56,569 bases of DNA from an uncultured Fretibacterium sp. (GCA_937915835.1 CALGHA010000015.1:1-56569), one strand, 5' to 3'. Positions 25,873 through 34,800 are shown, numbered from the stretch's first letter. A program made the numbers and translations. The notes: generated by a model from the letters alone, not told the origin.

Positions 25873-26556
25873 TTATCTTTGTGCTTGAGGGTGAGCCATT
25901 AATTCCGTAATTCTTGCTGCTTTGGTCGGCTTAATTTTTCCCATTATCGAAGCTCTTGCGTCATTCGGAAGTCTCATCAACAATTCAACCGCTAAACTGT
26001 CGCGTAACTGTTCAACGACTGCGGCGGCATTACGAGCTGACATGTCCTGATAAGTTCGTGCAACCTGGTTCATTAATTCCTGTTCGCTCTCGGTCGGTCC
26101 GTCTGGATTTGCGGCTTGCTCTGTCTCCTGATTACGTAACCTTCTCTGTCTTCTTGCAACGTCGCGAGATAAATCCATCAAGGCAAGTTCCCGGCTCTCA
26201 TAAACGGCTAATCTGTCAATATCACTGCTCTGAATTGCTCGTTCTTGAGCGTCAAGCCTTCTCTGCCATTGTTCGAGTTCTACGGCTCTTCTTTCACCGA
26301 CACTTAACGCGTAAAACTCCGGCACCTGGAAAAATTCTGCTAATTGCGGGCCGAAGTACGGGATTTTCGGGATTATCGTCCAGAATAAAGGCCTTCCGTC
26401 CCAAATTCCGCTTAAGTGCATTCCTGTAGCAGTTCCGAGTGCAAGGAGTAAGAGCCAAAATAAGAGAGTTATTTTGCTGAGCTTCTTTTTCTTTTTCTTT
26501 TTGCGCACAACGGGCTGTGATTGTTCAGCTGGTGCGGCGGGTCTTTCTTCTGCCAT
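25873..26556 (-). CDS. MotE/FlbB-like flagellar membrane protein
   Basis: A 227-residue protein with a basic N-terminus (RKKKKKKK), one transmembrane segment (about 29-48), a periplasmic or coiled-coil region with many Arg, Glu and Gln (about 85-160), and a C-terminal segment resembling the MgtE N domain (AVVEQLRDSLAVELLMRLPNDARASIMGKI). This layout matches the MotE/FlbB/YlxF proteins found between FliK and FliJ in several phyla, which act near the stator or as MotB chaperones. The gene name is not certain. It starts after a TAG-ATG junction with the transglycosylase gene. Confidence 0.72.
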   Translation of the reverse strand: MAEERPAAPAEQSQPVVRKKKKKKKLSKITLLFWLLLLALGTATGMHLSGIWDGRPLFWTIIPKIPYFGPQLAEFFQVPEFYALSVGERRAVELEQWQRRLDAQERAIQSSDIDRLAVYESRELALMDLSRDVARRQRRLRNQETEQAANPDGPTESEQELMNQVARTYQDMSARNAAAVVEQLRDSLAVELLMRLPNDARASIMGKIKPTKAARITELMAHPQAQR

Positions 26557-26559
26557 ATT

Positions 26560-27135
26560 TTAGCCTGCCTCTCTTAAGCGTCTGTAAATTGCCATAATAT
26601 TTTTCACGTAACGTTTTGACACATCCGGAATATTTCCAGAATCGACACGAGCAGGGCCTGCGTTGTATGCAGCAAGTGCTTTCTCAATGTCCCCTCTGTA
26701 TTTATCGGTCAAATCAGAAATGTATCTTACGCCGCCTTCGATATTTTGAACTGGATCAAACGGGTTATTTACGCCTAACATAGCGGCTGTACGGGGCATT
26801 AACTGCATTAAACCCTGAGCGCCTTTGTTTGAGACAGCACGAGTGTCCCAGCCGGATTCAACTTGTATCATTGCGCGGATTAATTCGTTGTCGATATTAT
26901 ATTTCTCAGCACAATCGTCGATTACGTCTTTTAGTTCGGAGTAGCTTGTTTTGCCTGATATGTTGCTGGCATTCTTGAATGATACACTTTTTCCGGCTTT
27001 GTTTACGTCTTGAAGGACTTCAACGAATTTACTTTTGACCGGTTCAGCCTGCTGATAAATATTTGGCATAAGCTGATGATTAATTTCGTCAATTCGGCTT
27101 AAAACTCTTACTACACTGCTAAGATTTGGTCCCAT
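26560..27135 (-). CDS. Soluble lytic transglycosylase-like protein
   Basis: A goose-lysozyme-like SLT domain protein (191 residues) that would cleave peptidoglycan glycan strands, making room for the rod. Catalytic Glu93 lies in AMIQVESGWDT; the following GAQGLMQLMPRTA and ALAAYNAGPARV segments are family hallmarks. No signal peptide is visible, so it may be exported by the flagellar apparatus (as FlgJ is) or reach the wall by another route. It is set between fliJ and the motE-like gene with 3-base gaps on both sides. Confidence 0.9.
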   Translation of the reverse strand: MGPNLSSVVRVLSRIDEINHQLMPNIYQQAEPVKSKFVEVLQDVNKAGKSVSFKNASNISGKTSYSELKDVIDDCAEKYNIDNELIRAMIQVESGWDTRAVSNKGAQGLMQLMPRTAAMLGVNNPFDPVQNIEGGVRYISDLTDKYRGDIEKALAAYNAGPARVDSGNIPDVSKRYVKNIMAIYRRLREAG

Positions 27136-27138
27136 GAA

Positions 27139-27588
27139 TTAAATTACTCCTTTTCGTGAAAATTGCATTGTAGCCACGTCGTCAAGTTCATTCTGCTCAA
27201 TTCCTAACTGTTCCTGGAAATATGCTTCTTTGAGGTGATCTATATAAGTCTCCATAATTCGCACGTCTCTATGACGCTCAACAAGCCGCGCTTCGGTGCC
27301 TGATATTCTCATTCTTACGTCAGCGAGGGAATTTTGCCCCTTCACAATATCGCCGTCAATTGCATCAATGAATTGACGTTGAAACCATAAATCACTTGCT
27401 GAAATTGATTGAGTTCCGGTTGAGCTGAAATCTTTTATCGCTTGAGCCTTCTCCCCTTCGAGCTGGGAAATGTGGGAGAGTACAGCACGTTCCTCGCTTC
27501 GTTCTGCGGCTAATACGGCCTGTTCGTTTTTTCGGCTGTCCTCACGGATTTTCAGTATACGGTTGAATTTTGCTATTCTCTGCTGCAT
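27139..27588 (-). CDS. fliJ: Flagellar export chaperone FliJ
   Basis: FliJ is a small coiled-coil protein that interacts with FliI and FlhA and escorts substrates. The 149 residues are almost entirely helical with heptad-like patterning; the N-terminus RIAKFNRILKIREDSRKNEQAVL is typical of the family, which is recognised more by shape and position than by fixed residues. It follows a 40-codon ORF and fliI. Confidence 0.8.
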   Translation of the reverse strand: MQQRIAKFNRILKIREDSRKNEQAVLAAERSEERAVLSHISQLEGEKAQAIKDFSSTGTQSISASDLWFQRQFIDAIDGDIVKGQNSLADVRMRISGTEARLVERHRDVRIMETYIDHLKEAYFQEQLGIEQNELDDVATMQFSRKGVI

Positions 27589-27590
27589 GA

Positions 27591-27713
27591 TTAGATTAAT
27601 TTATCTAGGTCGCGTTTAGCATAAAATACTCGAACGATATTCACTAAATGCCTAACATCATCAATTCCCCGCTGAATTTCCACATCAAGTTCAACTATTG
27701 CCGCTGTACTCAT
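27591..27713 (-). CDS. 40-residue protein between fliI and fliJ
   Basis: A short gene below usual size cut-offs. ATG at 27713 is preceded by AAAGGGGAAAAA (strong Shine-Dalgarno, 8-9 bases away) and the frame runs to TAA at 27591, two bases before the fliJ ATG. The product starts MSTAAIVELDVEIQRG and continues as an amphipathic, probably helical peptide ending KRDLDKLI. I recognise no family. It may be an adaptor within the export ATPase complex, but that is inference from place alone. Without it, the 161-base fliI-fliJ gap would be unusual in this tight operon. Confidence 0.65.
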   Translation of the reverse strand: MSTAAIVELDVEIQRGIDDVRHLVNIVRVFYAKRDLDKLI

Positions 27714-27749
27714 AAATATTTTTCCCCTTTCTGAATTACTTTCTCTGAA

Positions 27750-29096
27750 CTACTGCTGAACATTAGGATACGGCGCAAGCTCTGATAATCTTTTATCCGT
27801 CTCCTCAAAACTCGTCGGGTCTTCAACACGTTGTGATAAAAATTGCCTGACATTTTCCATGTTAGCAAGTGCCCAGTCAACGCGCATATTTGAGCCTGAT
27901 TTATACGCGCCAATATTAATTAAGTCCTCACTTTCGGCATAAGTCGCGAGCAAATCTCGAACTCGTCCGGCGGCGTCAAGATGTTCACGAGAGACAAGAA
28001 CGGGCATTACACGGCTCACGCTGTCAAGGACGCTAACAGCCGGGTAAAAGTTTCTTGCGGCAATTTTTCTTGATAAGACAATATGACCGTCAAGAATTCC
28101 CCTGACTGTATCAGCAACAGGCTCATTCATATCGTCGCCGTCAACAAGTACCGTGTAAATTCCCGTAATGCTTCCAGTCTCACCAGCTCCGGCACGCTCT
28201 AACAATCTCGGCAACATCTCGAAAACTGAAGGCGTGTAACCTCGTGTTGCTGGAGGTTCACCGATTGCTAGGCCAATTTCACGCTGAGCACGAGCAACTC
28301 TCGTTACTGTATCCATCATCAATAACACGTCTTTACCCTGATCCCTGAAATATTCGGCAATCGCTGTAGCTGTCATCGCAGATTTCAATCTTATTAATGC
28401 CGGCTGATCCGAAGTCGCGATAACTAACACCGAACGTTTCAAGCCTTCCGGGCCTAAATCGCGCTCGATGAACTCCCGGACTTCTCGGCCACGTTCACCA
28501 ACAAGGGAAATTACGTTTACGTCAGCAGTCGTGTAACGTGCCATCATTCCCAGCAATGTACTTTTTCCGACACCTGAACCCGCGAATATTCCAATTCTTT
28601 GACCTTTACCGAGCGTCAACATTCCATCCACAACACGAACACCGACGCTTAACGGGGTATCAACCATTTTACGCCTTAACGGATGAGGAGGAGTTGCATA
28701 CAACGGGTAAAAATTACTCGCAACAATCGGGCCTTTGTCGTCTATGGGATTTCCGAGACCGTCAAGAACTCGACCAAGCAATGCTTCACCAACGGGAACT
28801 TCAAGCGGCCTATTCGTCGAGACAACATCACAGCCGGGCCCAACTTCTTGAAGTGCTCCAAGCGGCATTAACAAAACTCTGTCGTCGCGAAATCCTACAA
28901 CTTCAGCGTCAAGTTCATGTGAGCCGTCACGGAAGCATATATGACATAAATCACCAACTCGAACGTCCGGACCTTGAGACTCCGCAACAAGTCCGACAAC
29001 CTGAACAATTCGCCCGTTAATCTTTATCAACGGCTTCTGCAATAAATCTACCGAGAATAACTGAAATAAATTAGTGTCATTATCAATGTCAATCAT
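27750..29096 (-). CDS. fliI: Flagellar export ATPase FliI
   Basis: Hexameric ATPase that energises flagellar protein export. The 448-residue protein has the N-terminal beta-barrel, a P-loop GSGVGKST (173-180), the type III secretion ATPase segment GERGREVREF and the Walker B LLMMDTVTR, plus the GEPPATRGYTPSVF signature. It begins inside fliH (4-base overlap), showing translational coupling of fliG-fliH-fliI. Confidence 0.97.
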   Translation of the reverse strand: MIDIDNDTNLFQLFSVDLLQKPLIKINGRIVQVVGLVAESQGPDVRVGDLCHICFRDGSHELDAEVVGFRDDRVLLMPLGALQEVGPGCDVVSTNRPLEVPVGEALLGRVLDGLGNPIDDKGPIVASNFYPLYATPPHPLRRKMVDTPLSVGVRVVDGMLTLGKGQRIGIFAGSGVGKSTLLGMMARYTTADVNVISLVGERGREVREFIERDLGPEGLKRSVLVIATSDQPALIRLKSAMTATAIAEYFRDQGKDVLLMMDTVTRVARAQREIGLAIGEPPATRGYTPSVFEMLPRLLERAGAGETGSITGIYTVLVDGDDMNEPVADTVRGILDGHIVLSRKIAARNFYPAVSVLDSVSRVMPVLVSREHLDAAGRVRDLLATYAESEDLINIGAYKSGSNMRVDWALANMENVRQFLSQRVEDPTSFEETDKRLSELAPYPNVQQ

Positions 29097-30037
29097 GATT
29101 TCGTTACCTGTTGAAATATCTCATCAACGACAGCTTCAACCTGCCCCATTTGTGTTTTCCAGCGAGCGTCATAAACTCCTAATCCCGTCTCAACTATACA
29201 GCTTCCGGGCTCAATGTTCGGATCCGATTTAAGCTCAAGCCGTTTTGTCCCTCGTAAAGCCTCACGAAATTTCGTGTCAAGCTGGCCTTCCAAGTGTTTC
29301 ATGTCATCAGGTGAGACGTAAATTAAAATTTGGTTCTTGTCGCTGAGACGTGATAATAATTCCGACAAAACATTTTCAATCGTGTCAGGGTTAAGCTCAA
29401 CTTGTCTATGCAGCATTCTCCGTAACATTTCCGTCCAGACGCGTATCATTCTGGGCTGATTAAGTTTCACGAGTTCAGAAAAATTTGCCTCTAACTTTTT
29501 ACCGACGTTCTCAATAACTCCGGCCAATCCTGAGAATTTCGCTAAATATTCCTGTTCGACTTCCTCGCGAGCTTTAGCTAATCCCTCTTCGTAGCCTCTG
29601 ATTTGTCCTTCGGAAATTGCCGCTTCTCGTGCTTTATCAGCAACCATTTTTGCATTGGCCTGAGCTTCACTCTCCAGTTTCTTTTTTCGGCGTTCGTAAT
29701 CCGCTTTAATCCCGCCAATCTCACTTTCAAGTTTATTCTTAGCTTCTGTGAGTTCGGCGTTGCTGACTTCGGCGTTGCTTAAACTCGTAGTGAGCGCAAC
29801 AATCTGAGCCGATAACTCCTCAATCTCCTTTTGATTAGCTGCGGGCATTTTCACCTGAACTTTCGGGGCTTGAGCTTTTTGTGACGGCGAGGCTGGTTTT
29901 TCCGGCATTCCGGCTTTTTGTTCGGGAGGCTTTGTGCCGTCATTCTTAATTTCGTTCTCGAGTATTCCGATTTTCACGGCTTGCGGAAGAAGTCTGACAG
30001 TCCGCAGAACTCTTTGATGTGCAAGACCGTTAGACAA
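29093..30037 (-). CDS. fliH: Flagellar assembly protein FliH
   Basis: FliH binds FliI, restrains its ATPase and links it to the C-ring. The 314-residue protein has a Pro/Lys-rich N-terminal part, a long coiled coil (about 65-150; many Glu, Lys, Ala) and the FliH/V-ATPase E-like C-terminal domain ending with DPNIEPGSCIVETGLGVYD, typical of the family. It overlaps fliG by 8 bases and fliI by 4 bases. Confidence 0.92.
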   Translation of the reverse strand: MSNGLAHQRVLRTVRLLPQAVKIGILENEIKNDGTKPPEQKAGMPEKPASPSQKAQAPKVQVKMPAANQKEIEELSAQIVALTTSLSNAEVSNAELTEAKNKLESEIGGIKADYERRKKKLESEAQANAKMVADKAREAAISEGQIRGYEEGLAKAREEVEQEYLAKFSGLAGVIENVGKKLEANFSELVKLNQPRMIRVWTEMLRRMLHRQVELNPDTIENVLSELLSRLSDKNQILIYVSPDDMKHLEGQLDTKFREALRGTKRLELKSDPNIEPGSCIVETGLGVYDARWKTQMGQVEAVVDEIFQQVTKS

Positions 30038-31061
30038 TCATATCGTCCCCTCCGCCCGAAGCAATTACGATTTCGCCCTTCTCTTCAAGTCCGCGAATTA
30101 CATTTACAACTTTCTGTTGAGCCTCTTCAACGTCCTTAACTCGTACAGGCCCCATAAAGTCCATATCTTCCTGTAACATTTCGGCGGCACGCTTTGACAT
30201 ATTCCGGAAGTATTTAGTCTTGAGATCTTCGGTTGCTCCTTTGAGTGCCAAGCTAAGCTCCTTAAGGTCAACTTCACGCAAAACTCTCTGCAAAGCTCTA
30301 TCGTCAAGCCGCATACTGTCCTCGAACACGAACAATCTCTTCTTGATTTCTTCGGCCAATTCCGGATCGTTTTCTTCGAGATATTCCATAATGTTACGTT
30401 CAGTTGCTCGGTCTGTGCTGTTGACAATCGCGACGACTGCGTCAATTCCTCCGGCGACTGTGAAGTCCTGACCCATTACCGTGCTTAATTTACGCTCTAA
30501 CACTCTTTCAACCTCCCTCAGAACTTCCGGCGTAATTCTGTCCATGTTAGCAATTCGCTTTGTAACGTCAGCCTGTAAAATCGGATTAAGTCCGCTCAAG
30601 ATCATTGCCGCTTGATTAGGCTCAAGATACGAGAGAATTAACGCTATAGTCTGCGGATGTTCGTTCTGAATAAAGCCAAGTATCTGGCCTGCGTCTGTAT
30701 GTCTCATGAAATCGAACGGCTTGACCTGCAAACTTGCGGTAATTCTTGCGAGTAAATTTTGTGCTCTCTCTGGTCCAAGAGCTTTTTCGAGAACATCACG
30801 TGCATATTCGACACCTCCACGCGCCATGAACTCACGAGCCATTAAGATTTCCTGAGCTTCTTTCAGAACCGTGAGCTTTACATCGGGCGTAACCTTTCTT
30901 AGATTTGCAATTTCCAGAGTAATTAACTCAATCGTAGAATCATCAAGTTTCTTATAAACCTCAGGAGCGACATCACTCCCGAGCGAGACCATTAAGACCG
31001 CAATTTTCTCACGGCCTGATAATCCTTTTTCTCCTCCGCTGTCTTCTTTTTTCGGCGGCAT
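30030..31061 (-). CDS. fliG: Flagellar rotor switch protein FliG
   Basis: FliG forms the part of the C-ring that generates torque with the stator. The 343 residues show the N-terminal FliF-binding domain, the middle domain with the EHPQTIALILSYL motif and the C-terminal charged helix (KRLFVFEDSMRLDDRALQRVLREVD) that meets MotA. It is the first gene of the - strand operon. The common fliE-fliF genes do not precede it; instead, 150 bases upstream, an unrelated gene starts in the opposite direction. Confidence 0.97.
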   Translation of the reverse strand: MPPKKEDSGGEKGLSGREKIAVLMVSLGSDVAPEVYKKLDDSTIELITLEIANLRKVTPDVKLTVLKEAQEILMAREFMARGGVEYARDVLEKALGPERAQNLLARITASLQVKPFDFMRHTDAGQILGFIQNEHPQTIALILSYLEPNQAAMILSGLNPILQADVTKRIANMDRITPEVLREVERVLERKLSTVMGQDFTVAGGIDAVVAIVNSTDRATERNIMEYLEENDPELAEEIKKRLFVFEDSMRLDDRALQRVLREVDLKELSLALKGATEDLKTKYFRNMSKRAAEMLQEDMDFMGPVRVKDVEEAQQKVVNVIRGLEEKGEIVIASGGGDDMIV

Positions 31062-31111
31062 GATTAACTCCTTTTTATCTTTATCATGAAGATTTTTACG
31101 TGTGAGAATTT

Positions 31112-31140
31112 ATTATACTATTTCAATCATATTCTGACAG
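31112..31140 (-). promoter_or_regulatory. Likely promoter of the fliG operon
   Basis: On the - strand CTGTCA (31140-31135), a 17-base spacer and TATAAT (31117-31112) lie about 50 bases before the fliG ATG. A perfect -10 with ideal spacing and four of six -35 bases fits a housekeeping sigma-70 promoter, consistent with fliG being an early gene. Confidence 0.55.
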
Positions 31141-31213
31141 TTTCACTAATTAAGCATTTAACAGGTTATAATAATTCAACATTTTCATTTTACGATTTTA
31201 TTTACGGAGGAAC

Positions 31214-32266
31214 ATGAACTTGTCTCTGAGAAAAGGCCTGATAATATTTATTTTGCTTGCGTTCGGAATGGGAGCGTTAATTATTTTCCGAAGCGTTGAC
31301 AATCACACAATTCATTCACTTTTAGCAGCCAATAAATTTAAATTATTACTTGCGCTTCTCGTCGTATTTTGCGCCTGGATATGTGACGCTGGAAGGTTTT
31401 GTGCTCTGGCGTTTGCAGCTCATGAAAAGGTTTCGTTCCCACTGGGAATTGTTTTGACGTGGCTAAATTATTTCGGCAGTGCTGTAACTCCTATGCAGTC
31501 CGGAGGCGGTCCGTTCCAGGTTTATGCGCTTTATAAACGGGGAATTCCTGTAGGCAAGGGAATAGCGATTACGTTAATGCGAACAATGCTCACGATATTA
31601 ATTCTCACTCTTGCAGTTCCGACGGCATTATTTTTTGACCCTAATATGCTTGAAGGGAGTAAATTTCTCGAAGGCTTAGTGTTTTACGTCTTCATTGTAA
31701 TTCTGGCGACTTGGGCTTTCGTAATCTTCACAATCATGAAGCCCGACATAATCAAGAAACTTGCAAGAATGCTCGTAATGTGGCTGAGACGATTTAACGT
31801 TATGAACTCGAACAGAAGAGTAATAAAAATTTTCACTTGGCTTGACCGTGAGATTGACAATTACATTCTGAATTTCAGATTAGCCTTCAACACCGGTAAA
31901 CTCTGGCTAATATTGGCCGTAATTCTCTCTATTTTGCATTTGCTCTCACTCTTCACAGTTTTACCCGTCCTGATGTCAGCTGTTGGACTTCCTTTCAGAT
32001 ATTCCCAGACTATAGCAGTTCAGGCCGTATTCATGTTCATATTATATTTCGTGCCAACGCCTGGAGCCTCTGGAGTTGCTGAAGGTGGCGGAGCTTTGCT
32101 TTACTCAATCTTAATGCCGGAGAATATGGCCGGAGTTATGGCTCTAATATGCAGATTTTTCACGGATTATATTTCAATCTTCATGGGAGTAATTGTCGTG
32201 ATAAAAATGCTCGGCTGGGGAGTTAGCGAGGACTTGCATAAAGGCGTGAAACCAGAGGACGCGTGA
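31214..32266 (+). CDS. UPF0104/LPG synthetase TM-like integral membrane protein (AglD/MprF-N type)
   Basis: A 350-residue polytopic membrane protein of the UPF0104 (PF03706-type) family, whose members include the flippase half of MprF and AglD. About eight hydrophobic helices are seen. Signatures include AVTPMQSGGGPFQVYALYKRG and YFVPTPGASGVAEGG near the C-terminus. Family members are thought to translocate or modify lipids. A good ribosome site (TACGGAGG) precedes the ATG. An isoprenylcysteine methyltransferase-like gene follows 6 bases downstream. Confidence 0.8.
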   Translation: MNLSLRKGLIIFILLAFGMGALIIFRSVDNHTIHSLLAANKFKLLLALLVVFCAWICDAGRFCALAFAAHEKVSFPLGIVLTWLNYFGSAVTPMQSGGGPFQVYALYKRGIPVGKGIAITLMRTMLTILILTLAVPTALFFDPNMLEGSKFLEGLVFYVFIVILATWAFVIFTIMKPDIIKKLARMLVMWLRRFNVMNSNRRVIKIFTWLDREIDNYILNFRLAFNTGKLWLILAVILSILHLLSLFTVLPVLMSAVGLPFRYSQTIAVQAVFMFILYFVPTPGASGVAEGGGALLYSILMPENMAGVMALICRFFTDYISIFMGVIVVIKMLGWGVSEDLHKGVKPEDA

Positions 32267-32272
32267 GAAATT

Positions 32273-32842
32273 ATGACTGAGAAAATACGTAAATTTATCT
32301 TCAAAATGCGCGGAGGATTATGGACGTTATTATTTATTGCAATTTTGTTCATGGTCAGGAAGTCAACGCCTCAAACAATTTTATGCTCGTTAATAATAAT
32401 TCTTGCTGGTCAAATCTGGCGATGTTGGGCGGCAGGTTCAATCGGACTTTACAGGGGCGAGAACGTCAAGGCTCAAAAACTCGCGACGACCGGGCCTTAT
32501 GCTTTAATGCGAAACCCTTTATACTTCGGAAATTTCATTATTGGCTTGGGCTGGAGCTTGATTGCTGGGACGACGGCGATAATAATTTTCTGCGTGAGCT
32601 TCTACATTCTCTATGTAATCGTGATAATTCCTCATGAAGAAAACTTTTTGCGAGAGAAATTCGGCACTGAGTATAAAGAGTATTGCGAGCGTGTCAAAAG
32701 ATTTTTCCCTGTCAAGCTGAACATGAAGGACTTACGGGGAAATTTTGACATGAATATTATCATGAAGAGCGAAATTCACACGATAACTTCAACAATAATC
32801 GGCACGTTAATCATAATCGGCGTGTCTATGTGCTATACTTGA
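32273..32842 (+). CDS. Isoprenylcysteine carboxyl methyltransferase (ICMT/PEMT) family membrane protein
   Basis: A 189-residue membrane protein with the ICMT/PEMT family core: TTGPYALMRNPLYFGNFIIGLG, several hydrophobic helices, then PHEENFLREKFGTEYKEYCERVKRFFP. Bacterial members methylate small lipids, phospholipids or unknown membrane substrates using S-adenosylmethionine. The C-terminus adds a final helix. Tightly linked to the UPF0104 gene, suggesting joint work on a lipid, though the substrate is not visible from sequence. Confidence 0.8.
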   Translation: MTEKIRKFIFKMRGGLWTLLFIAILFMVRKSTPQTILCSLIIILAGQIWRCWAAGSIGLYRGENVKAQKLATTGPYALMRNPLYFGNFIIGLGWSLIAGTTAIIIFCVSFYILYVIVIIPHEENFLREKFGTEYKEYCERVKRFFPVKLNMKDLRGNFDMNIIMKSEIHTITSTIIGTLIIIGVSMCYT

Positions 32843-32870
32843 TTGCTTTGATAAATAAGACAAAGGAGGC

Positions 32871-33539
32871 ATGAGAAAATCAATGTGTAAAAATCAAAAC
32901 GAACTGCCTAAATCTGAGACTGACGATAAAAAGACATCCAGAAAAAAGAAACAGAAGGAAGTTACGATTAACGAGTTATTGAACGCAATTTCTGACACTG
33001 AATACCCGCAATACATTCTTGAAGCTGCCGAGACAGTCAAAGAATGGATGAACGACATGATACGAAGACGCGAAGAACCTGACGAGGACATGGACATATT
33101 CGCGGCACTCTTCGGGGAAAATTTCGAGGATGAAAGAGGAATTGGGGAATTATTCGAACGCTTGAACGCCCTGAAAGATTTTGCCGATGTCATTCCGACT
33201 TCAACGGGAACAAAGGGAAAACCCGACACGATTATAATTAGCCTTATGCCGTCGGATTACGAGAGCGGATTACGTTCTGCGATAGATTATGCGGCCGTGT
33301 TCAACAAGCAAAATTGCCAAAGAGTTTGGATAATCAGCGACACTTTTATTCTCGATGAAGTCATGAAGTTTGCTCCTCACGTTGATGCTCTTGCCGAGAA
33401 GGGAATAACTTTAAGATTTCTGCTTGTAACCCCTTGGGGCTGGGTTGAGCTTCCTTTGAGCGGCTCGACGGTCTCGAAAAATCAGTTCGTCTGGAAATCA
33501 ATCACTAAGACGACTAAGACAAAACGTAAACAGCAATAA
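32871..33539 (+). CDS. Unknown 222-residue protein
   Basis: Not recognised. The N-terminal 35 residues are Lys/Glu-rich and probably disordered; a helical acidic region follows (residues about 30-90) and then a compact alpha/beta part (DTIIISLMPSDYESGLRSAID, QRVWIISDTFILDEV, FLLVTPWGWVEL). No signal or membrane segment. The SD AAAGGAGG sits 1 base before ATG 32871 and 13 bases before ATG 32883, so which is used is unclear. It lies 28 bases after the ICMT-like gene and ends before a bidirectional hairpin. Confidence 0.65.
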   Translation: MRKSMCKNQNELPKSETDDKKTSRKKKQKEVTINELLNAISDTEYPQYILEAAETVKEWMNDMIRRREEPDEDMDIFAALFGENFEDERGIGELFERLNALKDFADVIPTSTGTKGKPDTIIISLMPSDYESGLRSAIDYAAVFNKQNCQRVWIISDTFILDEVMKFAPHVDALAEKGITLRFLLVTPWGWVELPLSGSTVSKNQFVWKSITKTTKTKRKQQ

Positions 33540-33556
33540 ACACTCGACAAAAACTC

Positions 33557-33585
33557 AGCAGGTCTTGAAACTTTCGGGGCCTGCT
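33557..33585. terminator. Bidirectional terminator between converging genes
   Basis: AGCAGGTC pairs with GGCCTGCT (8 bp, one G-T) across a 13-base loop. On the + strand it is followed by TAAAATTT and on the - strand by GAGTTTTTG, so it suits both the unknown + strand gene and the - strand GNAT gene, whose stop overlaps the stem end. Confidence 0.7.
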
Positions 33586-34067
33586 TAAAATTTCAATCTC
33601 ATCTGATACCATACAGCTCCGCCGTGATTTGACTCGCTAATTCCCTCGCTGATGAACCCGAATTTTGCGTAATAATTCACCTTCTCAGCTTTACAAGTCA
33701 ACACTAAGCCTTTACGTCCTTGTTCGTGAGCGTCATGAATTGCGCGTGTAATTAATTCTCCGGCGTAACCATGATTGCGATATTCAGGAAGTGTATTAAC
33801 GCCGAAAATCATTTGCCAAGCTCCTTTTTCGTCGTGAAGCTCAGGATGAGAATACATGTAATCCGTCAAGTTTTCTTCATTCGTAACAAGTCCATCAACG
33901 AACGAGATTAATTTTTCGCCATCGAACATTAACCAGAAATGAGAGGCGTAAAATTTCAGTCTTCCCTCGAAACTTTCATAAGTTGCTGCTTCTGAAACCG
34001 GAAAACATTTTGCTTCAACCTTTGCGATTGCGTCAATGTCATTAATATTTGCTGTGCGTATAATCAT
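33585..34067 (-). CDS. GNAT family N-acetyltransferase
   Basis: A 160-residue GCN5-related acetyltransferase. The acetyl-CoA loop and following helix are visible in LPEYRNHGYAGELITRAIHDAHE, preceded by FGVNTL on the central beta strand and followed by KVNYYAKFGF near the end. The substrate cannot be told. The 5' end overlaps the BtpA gene by 26 bases. Confidence 0.88.
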   Translation of the reverse strand: MIIRTANINDIDAIAKVEAKCFPVSEAATYESFEGRLKFYASHFWLMFDGEKLISFVDGLVTNEENLTDYMYSHPELHDEKGAWQMIFGVNTLPEYRNHGYAGELITRAIHDAHEQGRKGLVLTCKAEKVNYYAKFGFISEGISESNHGGAVWYQMRLKF

Positions 34068-34800
34068 TGTCTCGAACTTCCTTTACGATTGTCATTAAGC
34101 GTTTAACTCTCTGGCTGTCGACTGGATTATGAGTTTCTCCGTTTTGCTTGAAGAAAGTCCCGATTATTGCGCCGTCAGCGATTGAGATTTGTTCGCGGCA
34201 ATTTTCGTCATTCATTCCGGCTCCGACGATTAGCGGGAAATTTCCGAGAACTTCACGGAACAACTTTATCTTCTCAATATCCGTGCTCTCGCCTGTTGCT
34301 GAACCTGTTACGACGACGGCATTACAGCGATATTTGCCGATTAATAAATCTTCCTCAACAGTTCTTCCGGATTTAACGGGCTGATACTTGAAGCGTACGC
34401 CTCCGAGCAAGAACGCTGAAGAATTTTCGCGAAGTCCGGCCAATTCACGAGATAAAATTTCGTCCTTTTTCGGTGTCAAATGTCCGCAGACTGAATCAAT
34501 CTGAATGAATGCCGCGCCGTATTCGTTGGCAAGCTGAAATGCAAGTTCAGAATTTCCCAGAATATTAACGCCGTAAACGTAATCTTTATACTGAGATTGT
34601 AAATATTCCAGTGCCCAAGCGCAGTCGTCAGCATTGCCGTAATAATTCTCGACTAAGACAGCGTCAACACCGTTTGCATACATTAACTCAATCTCGCGTT
34701 TTGCCAAGTCATGAACATTTTCCGGAGTAAATCCGTTCAGGTGAAGCATTCCGATAATTGGCTTGTTTATATGAAAAGTGTCAATAATTTTCTCGTTCAA
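34042..34800 (-). CDS. BtpA family protein
   Basis: A TIM-barrel-like protein of the BtpA/SgcQ family (about 252 residues here). Diagnostic strings are KPIIGMLHLNGFTPENV, VDAVLVENYYGNA, VYGVNILGN and VVTGSATGESTDIEKI. In cyanobacteria BtpA affects photosystem I; its role in non-phototrophs is not established. I place the start at TTG 34800 because AAAGGAGG lies 8 bases before it and the family begins close to KPIIGM; a GTG at 34839 gives a longer frame without a ribosome site. Confidence 0.85.
   Translation of the reverse strand: MNEKIIDTFHINKPIIGMLHLNGFTPENVHDLAKREIELMYANGVDAVLVENYYGNADDCAWALEYLQSQYKDYVYGVNILGNSELAFQLANEYGAAFIQIDSVCGHLTPKKDEILSRELAGLRENSSAFLLGGVRFKYQPVKSGRTVEEDLLIGKYRCNAVVVTGSATGESTDIEKIKLFREVLGNFPLIVGAGMNDENCREQISIADGAIIGTFFKQNGETHNPVDSQRVKRLMTIVKEVRDNDYTHSKY

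Noticed and set aside
25956..26429. 157-codon + strand frame over the motE-like gene
   Set aside because: Antisense to a well-supported flagellar gene; no start signal or known motif.
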